A DNA stretch of 49,890 nucleotides. Source: Fluviicola sp. GTDB lineage: Bacteria; Bacteroidota; Bacteroidia; Flavobacteriales_D; Crocinitomicaceae. Position numbers and translations under genes: made by a program. The stretch's first letter is position 1; each line of letters begins with the position of its first letter. Below the pieces are notes generated by a model. That model made no database searches. It worked only from the letters and a program-made list of their open reading frames with translations, and was not told the DNA's origin. The stretch covers positions 1 to 49,890 of the forward strand of contig JAJTEO010000006.1 in assembly GCA_021300395.1 (NCBI GenBank), written 5' to 3'. Shown here piece by piece: positions 1 through 8,288 of the stretch.

Positions 1-2203
1 TTCGTTTATCACTGTTTAATACAAAACCAATTTTAACATCTAAACGATAATAATTAGCGTAATATGAACCGTAAATATCAGTTGATCTTTGTTCATGTCC
101 TATCAAATTTGAAGCTTCAACATCAATTGCAGTATATGCTCTTCCGCCAGCGTTTGTGTATTTAACATCTAATGAAAATTTATTTATTTTTTTCGCTCCA
201 ACTTTCCATTCCTTACCAGCAAGGATGTTAAAAACATATCTACCAATGAATGCTGTATTTCTTTCTACACCGTCACTTCCTTTGTATTTTGAATCGTAAA
301 CTGAAGTTGTAAACAAACCATAATATCCTTTGCTGAAAAACTTTTCTACAGTTAATTCTATTCCGTAATTTGTTCCAGTTCCTTCGTTTACTAAACTATC
401 TTGTAAATCAGTTTTAAAAGTTGACCCTGTATTTAGCATTGAATAACTTCCTGAATAAGAGGTAACAGGAACATTGTATAATGATTGATAATAAGCTTCT
501 GTTTTAATTCTCCAATCCTTAGTTGGTTGGTAAGAATAACCCAATACCAAATGGTGACTTTTTGTAAAATCTAAGTTTTTATTGTTGTAAACGGTATTTC
601 CACTTGCATCTTTTGATTGAAGAAAATATACGTTGATTGGTTGTGTTTGAGAATGTAAACCGTATCCAAACGTAATATTACTTTTTTCACCAGTGATATA
701 TGTTAATCCAAATCTTGGTTCGATTGATTTTGAATTGTTCAGAGCAAAATATTGAGAATGCACTCCGATATTCATTTTAAATCTGTTAGAGATAGTATAT
801 TTTAAATGAACATAGGCTTGCGCTAAATTTGTAGAACTGTTATAATCCCAAATTTGTTTGTAACTATCATTTAAATTTTCTTTTGTTTTATAATTCAAAT
901 ACAAGCCAATAATTTCATCTTGAAGTCCAATTTTTAAGAACAATTTAGAATTTAATTTTGTATTGTATGAAGTGTTTAAATTGTAACTTGTTTTTTCAAC
1001 CGTATTTTCTTCTTTTGAGAAAGTAGTAAGGGTGAAATTATCAGTTTTATATCCAATTTGCTGCGTATAAGAATAGTTTACCCCAATTGATGAGTTAAAA
1101 TAAGAACGTTTGTTCACTTGCTTAAAATGATTGATGCCCATTATGCCTATTTTACTTGAAAAATCTACCTTATTTCCATTACCGTAAAGTGTATTATCAT
1201 TTCCACCCCCGATGTTGATGGTGCTATTTGCTAAAATTCCAAACGTAGAAAACTTACCAAATTTAGTTGTTCCACCATTTAATTTATATGATAAATCTTG
1301 ATAAGAAGGAGTGGCAGTTGTTCCAATATTTATACCGACTGCTTGTGCAACACTAGCTAATGCATGACGATAACCAATTAAGTAAGATGAACCTTTAGCT
1401 TTATTGATTGGGCCTTCAGTAGTTGCTTCAGCACCTGTAATAACTCCAATTTGTAAAGTAGTTTCACGTTTTTTATTATTACCGTTTCGCAAACCTAAAT
1501 CGAAAACACCTGAATTCGCATTTCCATATTCTGCAGGGAAAGCAGAAGTGAAAAAGTCTGAAGTTTTTAGAAGATTTGTATTTAATGCACTTACAGCTCC
1601 ACCCGTCGTTCCAACTGCTGCGAAATGATTTGGATTAGTCACATTCAAACCATCGATTCTCCATAATACTCCAACAGGTGAATTTCCACGAATAACAATA
1701 TCATTTCGACTATCATCTGGTGCACTAACACCTGCAAAATTGGCAACCAATCGAGCAGGATCACTTCTTCCTCCAGCATATCTATTGACTTCCTCCATTG
1801 AAAAAGTACGGGCACTCACAGTTGCTAATTTGTTGATTGAATTCGATTTATCATTTGCTTTCACAACAACTTCATCTAATTTATTGTTAAACAATTCTTC
1901 CATTTCAATATCAAGTATTACTTCTTTTCCTGAAGTAACAATTACATTTGGAATAAATACATCTTTATAACCAGTAAATAAAACCAAAACATCATATCTA
2001 TCAGGCAAGATTCCGTTTAATGAATAATTACCTACACTATCAGACAAAGTTGCTTTTTGAATTGAATTGATTTGAACAGTTGCACCAATAATTAGTGTTT
2101 TTGAAAGTTTATCGACAATTGTTCCTCGAATGTTTTGTTCGCTGTTTTGTGCATTTAATATCAAAGTGCACATAAAGAAAATTACGGATACTATTTTTTT
2201 CAT
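1..2203 (-). CDS. TonB-dependent outer-membrane receptor, C-terminus cut by window edge
   Basis: The frame is open from the ATG at 2203 to base 1 (about 734 codons), so only the last barrel strands are missing. The order is a signal peptide (MKKIVSVIFFMCTLILNAQ), a carboxypeptidase-like regulatory domain (about residues 24-110, IRGTIVDKLS), a plug domain (about 120-240, with DIVIRGNSPVGVLWRIDG) and then a beta-barrel rich in alternating aromatic residues. Proteins of this class import a ligand across the outer membrane using TonB energy. The substrate cannot be read from sequence. Its upstream region shares a 47-bp element with the YHYH/MORN/SCO operon immediately upstream on the same strand, which suggests common control and possibly a metal-related role. 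Family certain, ligand unknown. Confidence 0.9.
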   Translation of the reverse strand, partial: MKKIVSVIFFMCTLILNAQNSEQNIRGTIVDKLSKTLIIGATVQINSIQKATLSDSVGNYSLNGILPDRYDVLVLFTGYKDVFIPNVIVTSGKEVILDIEMEELFNNKLDEVVVKANDKSNSINKLATVSARTFSMEEVNRYAGGRSDPARLVANFAGVSAPDDSRNDIVIRGNSPVGVLWRIDGLNVTNPNHFAAVGTTGGAVSALNTNLLKTSDFFTSAFPAEYGNANSGVFDLGLRNGNNKKRETTLQIGVITGAEATTEGPINKAKGSSYLIGYRHALASVAQAVGINIGTTATPSYQDLSYKLNGGTTKFGKFSTFGILANSTINIGGGNDNTLYGNGNKVDFSSKIGIMGINHFKQVNKRSYFNSSIGVNYSYTQQIGYKTDNFTLTTFSKEENTVEKTSYNLNTSYNTKLNSKLFLKIGLQDEIIGLYLNYKTKENLNDSYKQIWDYNSSTNLAQAYVHLKYTISNRFKMNIGVHSQYFALNNSKSIEPRFGLTYITGEKSNITFGYGLHSQTQPINVYFLQSKDASGNTVYNNKNLDFTKSHHLVLGYSYQPTKDWRIKTEAYYQSLYNVPVTSYSGSYSMLNTGSTFKTDLQDSLVNEGTGTNYGIELTVEKFFSKGYYGLFTTSVYDSKYKGSDGVERNTAFIGRYVFNILAGKEWKVGAKKINKFSLDVKYTNAGGRAYTAIDVEASNLIGHEQRSTDIYGSYYANYYRLDVKIGFVLNSDKR

Positions 2204-2299
2204 AAAGGCAAAATAAAATTTAATCAATTGGATTTTCCACAATTGATCAATCAAATTTCCATTATTAGGTCTATTTACTAAAATTTAGTTTCCTTAACT

Positions 2300-2346
2300 A
2301 GTTTAAATATTGGGTTAAGTTGTAGAAAATTTATGTTGGGTTGTAT
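2300..2346 (-). promoter_or_regulatory. Shared upstream element, copy 1 (before TonB receptor)
   Basis: This 47-bp stretch aligns without gaps to 4471-4517, with 35 identical positions by hand count. The best conserved parts are GGTTAAGTTGTA and GTTGG. Inside it the tetramer GTTG recurs 16 bp apart in both copies, like a direct-repeat operator. It lies about 100 bp before the receptor start. The regulator is unknown. Confidence 0.55.
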
Positions 2347-2422
2347 AAAAAAGTGAGGTATCAAAAATCGAAGTTTTCTTCGTTATTAGTTAATTTTAAT
2401 AATGTATATGTGTTATTCTAAA

Positions 2423-3043
2423 CTATTCAACTTTCAAAACTTTTATATCATTTATTAAATTTTGCATACTATTTGGATCTAGACCATTATAAATTCCACG
2501 AATATGTCTATCCTTATCTATAAGTATAAAATTTTCGGTATGTAAAAACACATCATTTCCTTTTTTTACACCTTCATCTTCCTCAACGAAATAATATTTA
2601 CGCCCTAAATCATAGATTTCATTTTTTTCTCCAGTTAAAAGTTTCCATCTTTTGCTATTGACTTTTTTTTCTTTTGCATACTTTCTTAAAACAGATACAT
2701 TATCTTTCTCAGGAGTTACGCTATGAGATAAGAGTAATATATCATCGTCATTTATAAATTCTTTTTGTAAATCACCCATACTGTTTGTCATTTTAGGGCA
2801 AATACCCGGACAACTTGTAAAAAAGAAATCTGCAATACAAATTTTACCGTCAATATCTTTCTCAGTAAAAACTTTGTTGTCCTGATTTTTAAGTTTAAAA
2901 GGTCTAATTTGATGAAAATTTTTATCGTTCGTCATTTCCCATTTGGGAGTGAAATCAGGTGTGTTATAATAGGGAAGTTTTCTTGTATTATCAGTACAAG
3001 CCATCATTAGTAATAAAGAAAGAATAATAGAGTAATATTTCAT
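2423..3043 (-). CDS. SCO1/SenC family copper chaperone lipoprotein
   Basis: This is a 206-residue thioredoxin-fold protein of the SCO family. The N-terminus is a lipoprotein signal ending in MMAC (Cys16), so the protein should be anchored in the periplasm. The copper ligands are visible: Cys78 and Cys82 in SCPGICP, and His168 in FLHTENFILIDKD, followed by the family's RGIY segment. SCO proteins deliver copper or reduce cysteines for cytochrome oxidase and other cuproproteins. This copy is not beside oxidase genes. It is the last gene of a three-gene unit whose start overlaps the MORN gene stop (ATGA), so translational coupling is likely. A second canonical SCO lies at 21.9 kb in the oxidase cluster, which suggests that this one serves another target. 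Confidence 0.92.
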   Translation of the reverse strand: MKYYSIILSLLLMMACTDNTRKLPYYNTPDFTPKWEMTNDKNFHQIRPFKLKNQDNKVFTEKDIDGKICIADFFFTSCPGICPKMTNSMGDLQKEFINDDDILLLSHSVTPEKDNVSVLRKYAKEKKVNSKRWKLLTGEKNEIYDLGRKYYFVEEDEGVKKGNDVFLHTENFILIDKDRHIRGIYNGLDPNSMQNLINDIKVLKVE

Positions 3044-3663
3044 TTTAGTTTTTCATTTTTCAAGGTGTAACAAAGTGCAGCTTTTTGGAGACCATATTTC
3101 ACACCATCTCTTACTTCATAGTTAATATATAGCTTTCCATTCTCACGCCAAGCTTTTTGCATACCATTTTCTTTGTCATCAGAAAACGTTAATTCATAAT
3201 ATTTTTTTCCGCTTTCATACCATTGTTTTTGTATGCCTTGGCGACTGTCATCTAGATACATATAATCAAATTTCATTTTTTCATTTTCCCAAAAGCCAAA
3301 ATGTCTGCCGTAGCTTAATCCATTTTTATAGCTACGTTCTGTTTCTAATTTACCATTTGGAAAAAAAGTTTTAGTGGTACCATGTTGTTCCCCTTTATAG
3401 TAAGAACCTATGTACTTGAGTGAATCGGATATATATAATTCTTTTATAAAACCCGAATAGGGCTTATAACCAAAGTAATAAACCCCATTCTTCAATTTCA
3501 ATTTTTTATTGTTTACTAAAATAGTATCGTTTGGTATTTTCGATACATCAATATTTTCAAAAATATTCATTGCTATATCCTTTTTTGGTTGTGAGCAACC
3601 AAATGTAATACTGCAAAAAATGACGAAAATTAAACTATTTAGTGAACTTTCCTTTAGTACCAT
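3040..3663 (-). CDS. MORN/YwqK-like repeat lipoprotein
   Basis: This 207-residue exported protein has a lipobox (FGCS, Cys23). From about residue 75 it carries repeated G-x-x-x-x-W/F-x-E/P-N-G-K units (FFPNGKLE, WENEKMKF, WYESGKKY, WRENGKLY), the pattern annotated as MORN variants or YwqK-type antitoxin repeats. Repeats of this kind usually form a beta meander and mediate protein contacts. The start overlaps the end of the upstream YHYH gene by 29 bp, and the stop overlaps the SCO start by 4 bp, so the three genes are one transcript. A lone Cys sits near the C-terminus (ALCYTLKNEKLK). No antitoxin function is implied by this context. A scaffold or partner for the SCO/YHYH proteins is only a guess. 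Confidence 0.75.
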   Translation of the reverse strand: MVLKESSLNSLIFVIFCSITFGCSQPKKDIAMNIFENIDVSKIPNDTILVNNKKLKLKNGVYYFGYKPYSGFIKELYISDSLKYIGSYYKGEQHGTTKTFFPNGKLETERSYKNGLSYGRHFGFWENEKMKFDYMYLDDSRQGIQKQWYESGKKYYELTFSDDKENGMQKAWRENGKLYINYEVRDGVKYGLQKAALCYTLKNEKLK

Positions 3664-4405
3664 AGTAACTACCTGCTTTCAAAATGTAATAACCAGAATT
3701 TAAATAATTTACATTGGATGCGTGATAGTGATAAATTCCATTTGGAAAATCTTCTGTCGGTCCGTAATGACCTCCATATTCATCTAATGTAGGATACTCG
3801 CCAGTCATATCTTTTCTTCCATAAATCGGAAAACCATCACGCAAGAAACCAATCAATTTTGCATCATCTACGGATGTGTATTTACCTGTTGTATGGTAGT
3901 GATAATTTTTACCAGGAGTTGGGTGTGCACCAGAATTGTCAAAAGTTGATAATGTCATAGCATCAAGTGAAACGTTACCACCTTCTCGATCATTGTAAAT
4001 AGCTACACCATTCAACGCCATTCCAATTTCACCTAATGAAGTTTCTTCTTTTGAAGATGCTTCTGCTGGATTTGTCGGAATTTTCATTACATAAGTTTGA
4101 GATTCCATTGTCGTATTTGCGTTAGGTGCATGACCTGATGGGAAATCTTCATATAAGGCATGACCTGAACCCCAGTAGGGCGTTTTATGTTCTGGCAGTC
4201 CATTGCTTTTTAGAATAATTCTCTCCTTTCTACCAATACCTTTTGTAGAAATGGAAACGGCACTTGAGAATTTTGCTTTTACAACATCTGTAATAGATAC
4301 ATCTCCAGTTGAAACAATTTTACCTTTGTTACAAGAATAAAAAGTTGTACCCAAAACAAGCAAGCTTAAACTTACAATAGATAATTTTACTTTGTCCATC
4401 TTCAT
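3635..4405 (-). CDS. YHYH-domain exported protein
   Basis: This is a 256-residue protein with an N-terminal signal; a Cys in FYSCNKG suggests a lipoprotein. The C-terminal half is a YHYH domain: KNYHYHTTGKY near residue 167, GFPIYGRKD and GIYHYHAS near 225. The histidine-rich motifs look like a metal site, but the biochemical activity of the family is not established to my knowledge. It is the first gene of the YHYH-MORN-SCO unit. The upstream region carries the 47-bp element also found before the TonB receptor at the left edge. Pairing with a copper-type chaperone suggests periplasmic metal handling, which is inference. Confidence 0.85.
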   Translation of the reverse strand: MKMDKVKLSIVSLSLLVLGTTFYSCNKGKIVSTGDVSITDVVKAKFSSAVSISTKGIGRKERIILKSNGLPEHKTPYWGSGHALYEDFPSGHAPNANTTMESQTYVMKIPTNPAEASSKEETSLGEIGMALNGVAIYNDREGGNVSLDAMTLSTFDNSGAHPTPGKNYHYHTTGKYTSVDDAKLIGFLRDGFPIYGRKDMTGEYPTLDEYGGHYGPTEDFPNGIYHYHASNVNYLNSGYYILKAGSYYGTKGKFTK

Positions 4406-4470
4406 TTTTATTTAGTCTTTAACTAAATTCCGATTTTAGATTAACTAATTAAAATCAAATTATTCTAAAC

Positions 4471-4517
4471 AGTTTGAAAACAAGGTTAAGTTGTATGAAA
4501 TTTTAGTTGGACTGAAT
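4471..4517 (-). promoter_or_regulatory. Shared upstream element, copy 2 (before YHYH operon)
   Basis: Gapless partner of 2300-2346 (35 of 47 positions identical by hand count), again with GGTTAAGTTGTA and a second GTTG 16 bp on. It begins 66 bp upstream of the YHYH start codon. This suggests a common regulator for the receptor and the operon; its identity is unknown. Confidence 0.55.
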
Positions 4518-4589
4518 GATGAAAAATAATTAAATCAACGACTAAATGATGATTAACTTATTCTATATTTACTGAAGTAAGAGAATTTA

Positions 4590-5387
4590 TCAACCGTTAC
4601 TTCCGTCATAGAATTCAATATACCAGAGATCATTAATTTTATATAGCCAAGTTCCACTATTTAAAAATGAAACTTCTCTTTGTTTCACTCTAAAATTTTT
4701 TTCAGGGATATAATGAAGAGTATATGTTTTTCCATTTAATCTGTAGGAATTAAGAATAATTGTGTAATTCTTTAAACCATTTTGCTCATTGCTAATCCTT
4801 ATAATTTCGAATGAATTCAAAATATCAACAATTTCATTTGGGACTTCAATTTTTGGTGATGAATAACCAACACTATATTTGTTTGTTTTCTTATTAAGAT
4901 AAACCTCTGTATACTCCCAACTAAAGGATATTTTACCGTGTAAATTCTGAACACTATCAACAAAAGATATAACCTTGTTCTGATTTTCCGAAAAGTCTTC
5001 GACAAACTCTTCTGCTTTTTTTATTGCCCAAAAGTCACTGTTTGAATTATATTTAAAAACAATATTATTGAATGCTTCATTTTTTCTTTGGGCTATTAAA
5101 GTTATTAAAATTCCAAGACAAAAAATAAAAGGTAAAAATGTAAAAAGCCTATTTCTAAATGGTAATGAGTAAATTTTAGATTTCAGATTAACTATCCAGA
5201 ATGTAATTAATAATAATACTAACAAATGAATGATCAATTGCCATTTAATTATATTATAACTATAACTTGTTTGCTCCCAAGCACCATTGTCTGATAGAAA
5301 TGTTACAACTATAAAAGATATAGAAATTGCAAAAGTTAAGTAGTTTAAATAGTTGACTAATTTTTGTATTTTACTTCTTGTTTCCAA
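4590..5387 (-). CDS. Unknown membrane protein with soluble C-terminal domain
   Basis: No family recognised. The first 100 residues hold three hydrophobic segments (about 13-30 LTFAISISFIVVTF, 48-66 WQLIIHLLVLLLITFWIV and 83-99 LFTFLPFIFCLGILITLI). A charged, soluble region of about 160 residues follows, rich in Asn, Tyr and Lys and with several predicted beta strands. It starts 31 bp inside the end of the upstream secreted-protein gene, so the two genes are probably cotranscribed and coupled. Codon use looks like its neighbours. A role with the upstream protein at the envelope is possible but unsupported. Confidence 0.6.
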   Translation of the reverse strand: METRSKIQKLVNYLNYLTFAISISFIVVTFLSDNGAWEQTSYSYNIIKWQLIIHLLVLLLITFWIVNLKSKIYSLPFRNRLFTFLPFIFCLGILITLIAQRKNEAFNNIVFKYNSNSDFWAIKKAEEFVEDFSENQNKVISFVDSVQNLHGKISFSWEYTEVYLNKKTNKYSVGYSSPKIEVPNEIVDILNSFEIIRISNEQNGLKNYTIILNSYRLNGKTYTLHYIPEKNFRVKQREVSFLNSGTWLYKINDLWYIEFYDGSNG

Positions 5388-6271
5388 ATGATTTTCCCTT
5401 TTTTAATGTTAATAGCATATGTAATTGGGAAAGTGTCTTGTCCGTAGCCTGGACAAGATGCAAAATCCTCATTAAAAACAGTTACATATAAAACTTTATC
5501 ATTAATGTTTATTAATGGTGGATTATTGTAATAACTAAAAATACTGCCGTCTAATGAAATTTCCCATTTTTCGCTGGTAATTTTCCATTTGTAGCTAGCT
5601 GAATCTTTGTTTAATTCAATGTTTCTATTTGTTATTTTAACCTTTGTTTTCTCATTTAAAAATTCAAATTGTTCACTTGGTAAATTATTCAATTTATCAT
5701 ATTTCTTTTCTAAATAATTTTTGAAGAAAACATATTTTGTAAAGTCATCGTGATATTTCACTTCGTTGATAAGTCCAATTGTGTCTAGGTTATAGAGTGT
5801 ACTTTTACCATCCCCTTTTTTGTTAATGGTTATTTCGTATGCAAATTTTCTGTCACCGCATAGAAAATATTCCAAAACAGTATTATTGTTTTGAGAAAAT
5901 GGGAAATATAAAGCACATTCATTTTCGTTCGAGCATGGATAGTCAAGTTTGCTTTTTTGTCTGTAAGTTGCATTACAAGACATAAAGTCATAATACCTCT
6001 CATCCCATATTAAATTTAATGACGTATCTTTTTTGATTTTTCCGTTTTCAGAAATAAGAACATAATTTAAATCAAATTCTTTATGATTATTGAAAACGTC
6101 CATTAGTCCTCCATTAAATTCTGTTCTCAATAATATTATGTCACCATTCGAAGATAAAACCTGTCTATCAACTATTCTTGAATTTGGCCCACAAGGTTGA
6201 GCAAATACAGTTGTAAAGTTTATCAAATAAAAACTGAAAAGAATTATACTATTTATGGTTTTTCTATTCAT
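5357..6271 (-). CDS. Unknown secreted Cys-containing protein
   Basis: No family recognised. This 304-residue protein begins with a clear signal peptide (INSIILFSFYLINFTTVFAQ, cleavage likely after TVFAQ). The mature part contains about seven cysteines (PCGPN, FMSCNATY, YPCSNENEC, FLCGD, SCPGYG), an unusual number for this AT-rich genome, so periplasmic or surface disulfides are likely. The end (FPITYAINIKKGKIIWKQEV) resembles a beta-propeller-like strand, but a propeller assignment is not supported. It overlaps the start of the downstream membrane-protein gene by 31 bp. A 10-bp direct repeat, AATTAATATT, lies upstream at 6306 and 6323. Confidence 0.6.
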   Translation of the reverse strand: MNRKTINSIILFSFYLINFTTVFAQPCGPNSRIVDRQVLSSNGDIILLRTEFNGGLMDVFNNHKEFDLNYVLISENGKIKKDTSLNLIWDERYYDFMSCNATYRQKSKLDYPCSNENECALYFPFSQNNNTVLEYFLCGDRKFAYEITINKKGDGKSTLYNLDTIGLINEVKYHDDFTKYVFFKNYLEKKYDKLNNLPSEQFEFLNEKTKVKITNRNIELNKDSASYKWKITSEKWEISLDGSIFSYYNNPPLININDKVLYVTVFNEDFASCPGYGQDTFPITYAINIKKGKIIWKQEVKYKN

Positions 6272-6430
6272 TGTTGCGATGATGTCTAATTAAACGCATC
6301 ACTTGAATTAATATTTTAATCAAATTAATATTATCTCTCTTAAAAGTAAGTTAATTCTATAGATATCCAAAATTATCTTACGGACATTTCGATACAAATT
6401 CTTTTATCAAATCGATATAGATTAATTTTT

Positions 6431-6460
6431 CAGTCATCGTGTAGAAGTACACGATGACTG
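6431..6460 (-). terminator. Strong hairpin after the MarR-operon
   Basis: A perfect 13-bp stem CAGTCATCGTGTA pairs with TACACGATGACTG around the tetraloop GAAG, and the stem extends by three T-A pairs. It lies 10 bp beyond the stop of the DUF6069 gene. No uninterrupted T tract follows on either strand, so terminator is likely but not certain; a transcript-stabilising 3' hairpin is the alternative. Confidence 0.6.
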
Positions 6461-6470
6461 AAATAATAAA

Positions 6471-6884
6471 CTAAGCTTTCGCTTTCACTTTTTTCCCAAT
6501 GAAATATAACAATTCTCCTGCAACAATAATGTGCATTACATTTAATACCATTGCATAACCAAAAGTTACATTTAGAATATTTGTAAATGGACTAATTAGA
6601 GACAAAGTCACTAATACAATCGAAACGATTCTGAAAATTTTAAATCCATTAGAAGTATATTTTTCAATGAAATAAAAAACGATACTTCCAATAATAGAAG
6701 GTAAAATACTTGATATCACAATCGGTGCAATTGTTAACGGTGTATTTGGTTGAATATGAATTGTATCAACCAATACTCTTGCAGCATGGAACGTGTAAAA
6801 TAATATAGCATTAAAAATGGCAGATGCTCCTCCTGCTATTAATCCAGCTGTGATTATTTGCTTAAAAGTTAATTTTGTTTCCAT
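6471..6884 (-). CDS. DUF6069-like four-helix membrane protein
   Basis: This 137-residue protein has four hydrophobic segments (about 9-30, 50-72, 82-104 and 110-130) and short loops, matching the DUF6069 pattern. The function of that family is not known. It is the last gene of the MarR-pirin-reductase operon, 19 bp after the muconolactone-isomerase-like gene, and is followed by a strong hairpin. Membership of an electrophile-response operon suggests a small membrane protein made under the same stress, which is inference from context only. Confidence 0.7.
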   Translation of the reverse strand: METKLTFKQIITAGLIAGGASAIFNAILFYTFHAARVLVDTIHIQPNTPLTIAPIVISSILPSIIGSIVFYFIEKYTSNGFKIFRIVSIVLVTLSLISPFTNILNVTFGYAMVLNVMHIIVAGELLYFIGKKVKAKA

Positions 6885-6903
6885 ATGTATCTTTATTTAT
6901 GTT

Positions 6904-7170
6904 TTAAAACTGTTGCATTAAACTAAAGTATTCAACACTTTTTTTCAATTGATACAAAGGGAGTGTAGGCATTAACTCTCTTACTTTTGCTTCGTCAATA
7001 TCTTTAAAAATTAATATTGCTCCGTTTTTTGTTTCTCTAAGAAAAAGGTGTTCTAAAATACCTTCTGCTTTCCACTGTGCAACAACTTCTTGTTCGTGTT
7101 TGATTATTTCTTGAAAGTTACTAGGGATATTCTCCATATCCAATGTTAAAATTGCTTGAATTCTATTCAT
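6904..7170 (-). CDS. Muconolactone delta-isomerase-like small protein
   Basis: This 88-residue protein fits the ferredoxin-like muconolactone isomerase family in length and pattern: an N-terminal beta strand IQAILTLDM, a helix with HEQEVVAQWKAEGILEHLFL, then NGAILIFKDIDEAKVRELMPTLPLYQLKKSVEYFSL. True catechol-pathway neighbours are absent, so isomerase activity is doubtful. In such contexts these proteins are usually treated as small-molecule binding or modifying stress proteins. It lies 11 bp after the flavin reductase gene and 19 bp before the DUF6069 gene, in the MarR operon. Confidence 0.75.
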   Translation of the reverse strand: MNRIQAILTLDMENIPSNFQEIIKHEQEVVAQWKAEGILEHLFLRETKNGAILIFKDIDEAKVRELMPTLPLYQLKKSVEYFSLMQQF

Positions 7171-7181
7171 GATCTTGTCTA

Positions 7182-8267
7182 TTAATTGTTGTTTTCTAAA
7201 AATGGATAATCTGTAAATCCTTTTTCACCACCACCATACATCGTATTTCTATCTGGTGTATTCAATTCTGCGTTTAATTCAAAACGTTTTGGTAAATCTG
7301 GATTCGCAATAAATGCTGAACCGTAAGAAACTAAATGTGCTCTATTATTTTCTAATTCTTGTTCTCCTTTTTGTTGGTCATAACCACCATTTACGATAAT
7401 CGTTTTGTCAAATAAATGTCCAAATGTAGTTAATACATCTTTCGGCCAAGTTGGGAAAGCATCGATTGGAAACATTGGTTGCATTAATTGGATATATGCT
7501 AATGGAAGTTTGTTTAATTCAGTAATCAAATAACTGAAAAGTGCTGTTGGATCGCTGTCAATCATTCCATTGTAAGGAATACTTGGAGAAAGTTTTATCC
7601 CTGCTTTATCAGCTCCGAAAACTTCTACTAATCCTTTCATTATTTCTAACACAAATCGACTTCTGTTTTCAATTGAACCACCGAATTCATCGTTACGTTT
7701 GTTTGCTCCATCAACTAAAAATTGATTTGGCAAATATCCAAAAGCACTATGCAATTCTACTCCATCAAATCCTGCTTCTTTCGCATTGATTGCTGCTTGT
7801 TTGTAGTCTTGAATGATTTGTTTAATTTCTTCTGTAGTTAATTCTCTTGGTGTCTCATATTCTTTCGGACCTTGAGATGTGAAATGTGTTTGACCTTCAA
7901 TTGCAATCGCTGAAGCAGAAACAGGTAAAACACCATTTTTGTCGATTGAATGACCAACTCTTCCCGTATGCCATAACTGAGCGAAAATTAATCCATTCGC
8001 TTCGTGAACTGCATCAGTTACCTTTTTCCAAGCTGTAATTTGTTCTCGAGTATAAAGTCCTGGAGTCAAAGGACTTCCGATTGCTTGTTCAGAGATATTT
8101 ACAGCTTCTGTGATTAACAAACCAGCTGAAGCACGTTGAACGTAATACTTTACGATTAAGTCATTAACTTCTCCTTGAGCATTCGCTCTACTTCTTGTCA
8201 TTGGTGCCATTACAAGTCTGTTTTTCAACTCTAAATCACCAATTTTAAATTTTTCTAATAATTTCAT
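7182..8267 (-). CDS. Old Yellow Enzyme family flavin oxidoreductase (alkene reductase)
   Basis: This 361-residue FMN-dependent TIM-barrel enzyme reduces activated C=C bonds with NAD(P)H. Family signatures are KNRLVMAPMTRSRA at the N-terminus, FAQLWHTGR near residue 95, GFDGVELHSAFGYLPNQFL near 170, NDEFGGSIENRSRF near 192 and IVNGGYD near 300. The substrate-anchoring pair, usually His-x-x-His or His-x-x-Asn, is here His173 and Phe176 (HSAF); Tyr178 is present. That change may limit classic enone activation or mark a subfamily. The gene follows pirin by 21 bp and is regulated with it by the MarR protein upstream. A short AGTTAAA-type repeat sits in its leader. Confidence 0.93.
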   Translation of the reverse strand: MKLLEKFKIGDLELKNRLVMAPMTRSRANAQGEVNDLIVKYYVQRASAGLLITEAVNISEQAIGSPLTPGLYTREQITAWKKVTDAVHEANGLIFAQLWHTGRVGHSIDKNGVLPVSASAIAIEGQTHFTSQGPKEYETPRELTTEEIKQIIQDYKQAAINAKEAGFDGVELHSAFGYLPNQFLVDGANKRNDEFGGSIENRSRFVLEIMKGLVEVFGADKAGIKLSPSIPYNGMIDSDPTALFSYLITELNKLPLAYIQLMQPMFPIDAFPTWPKDVLTTFGHLFDKTIIVNGGYDQQKGEQELENNRAHLVSYGSAFIANPDLPKRFELNAELNTPDRNTMYGGGEKGFTDYPFLENNN

Positions 8268-8288
8268 CTTTTAACTTTTAATTCTTAA

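Noticed and set aside
1404-1970. Two short plus-strand frames inside the left-edge receptor
   Set aside because: They are antisense to a clear TonB-receptor frame and have no family signal or ribosome-binding context.
3040-3663. MORN/YwqK protein as an antitoxin of a toxin-antitoxin pair
   Set aside because: No toxin gene is adjacent; it is a lipoprotein coupled to SCO, so the automatic antitoxin label is unlikely to apply.
6904-7170. Aromatic-ring degradation pathway
   Set aside because: Only a muconolactone-isomerase-like protein is present; no dioxygenase or cycloisomerase genes are nearby, and the context is a MarR stress operon.
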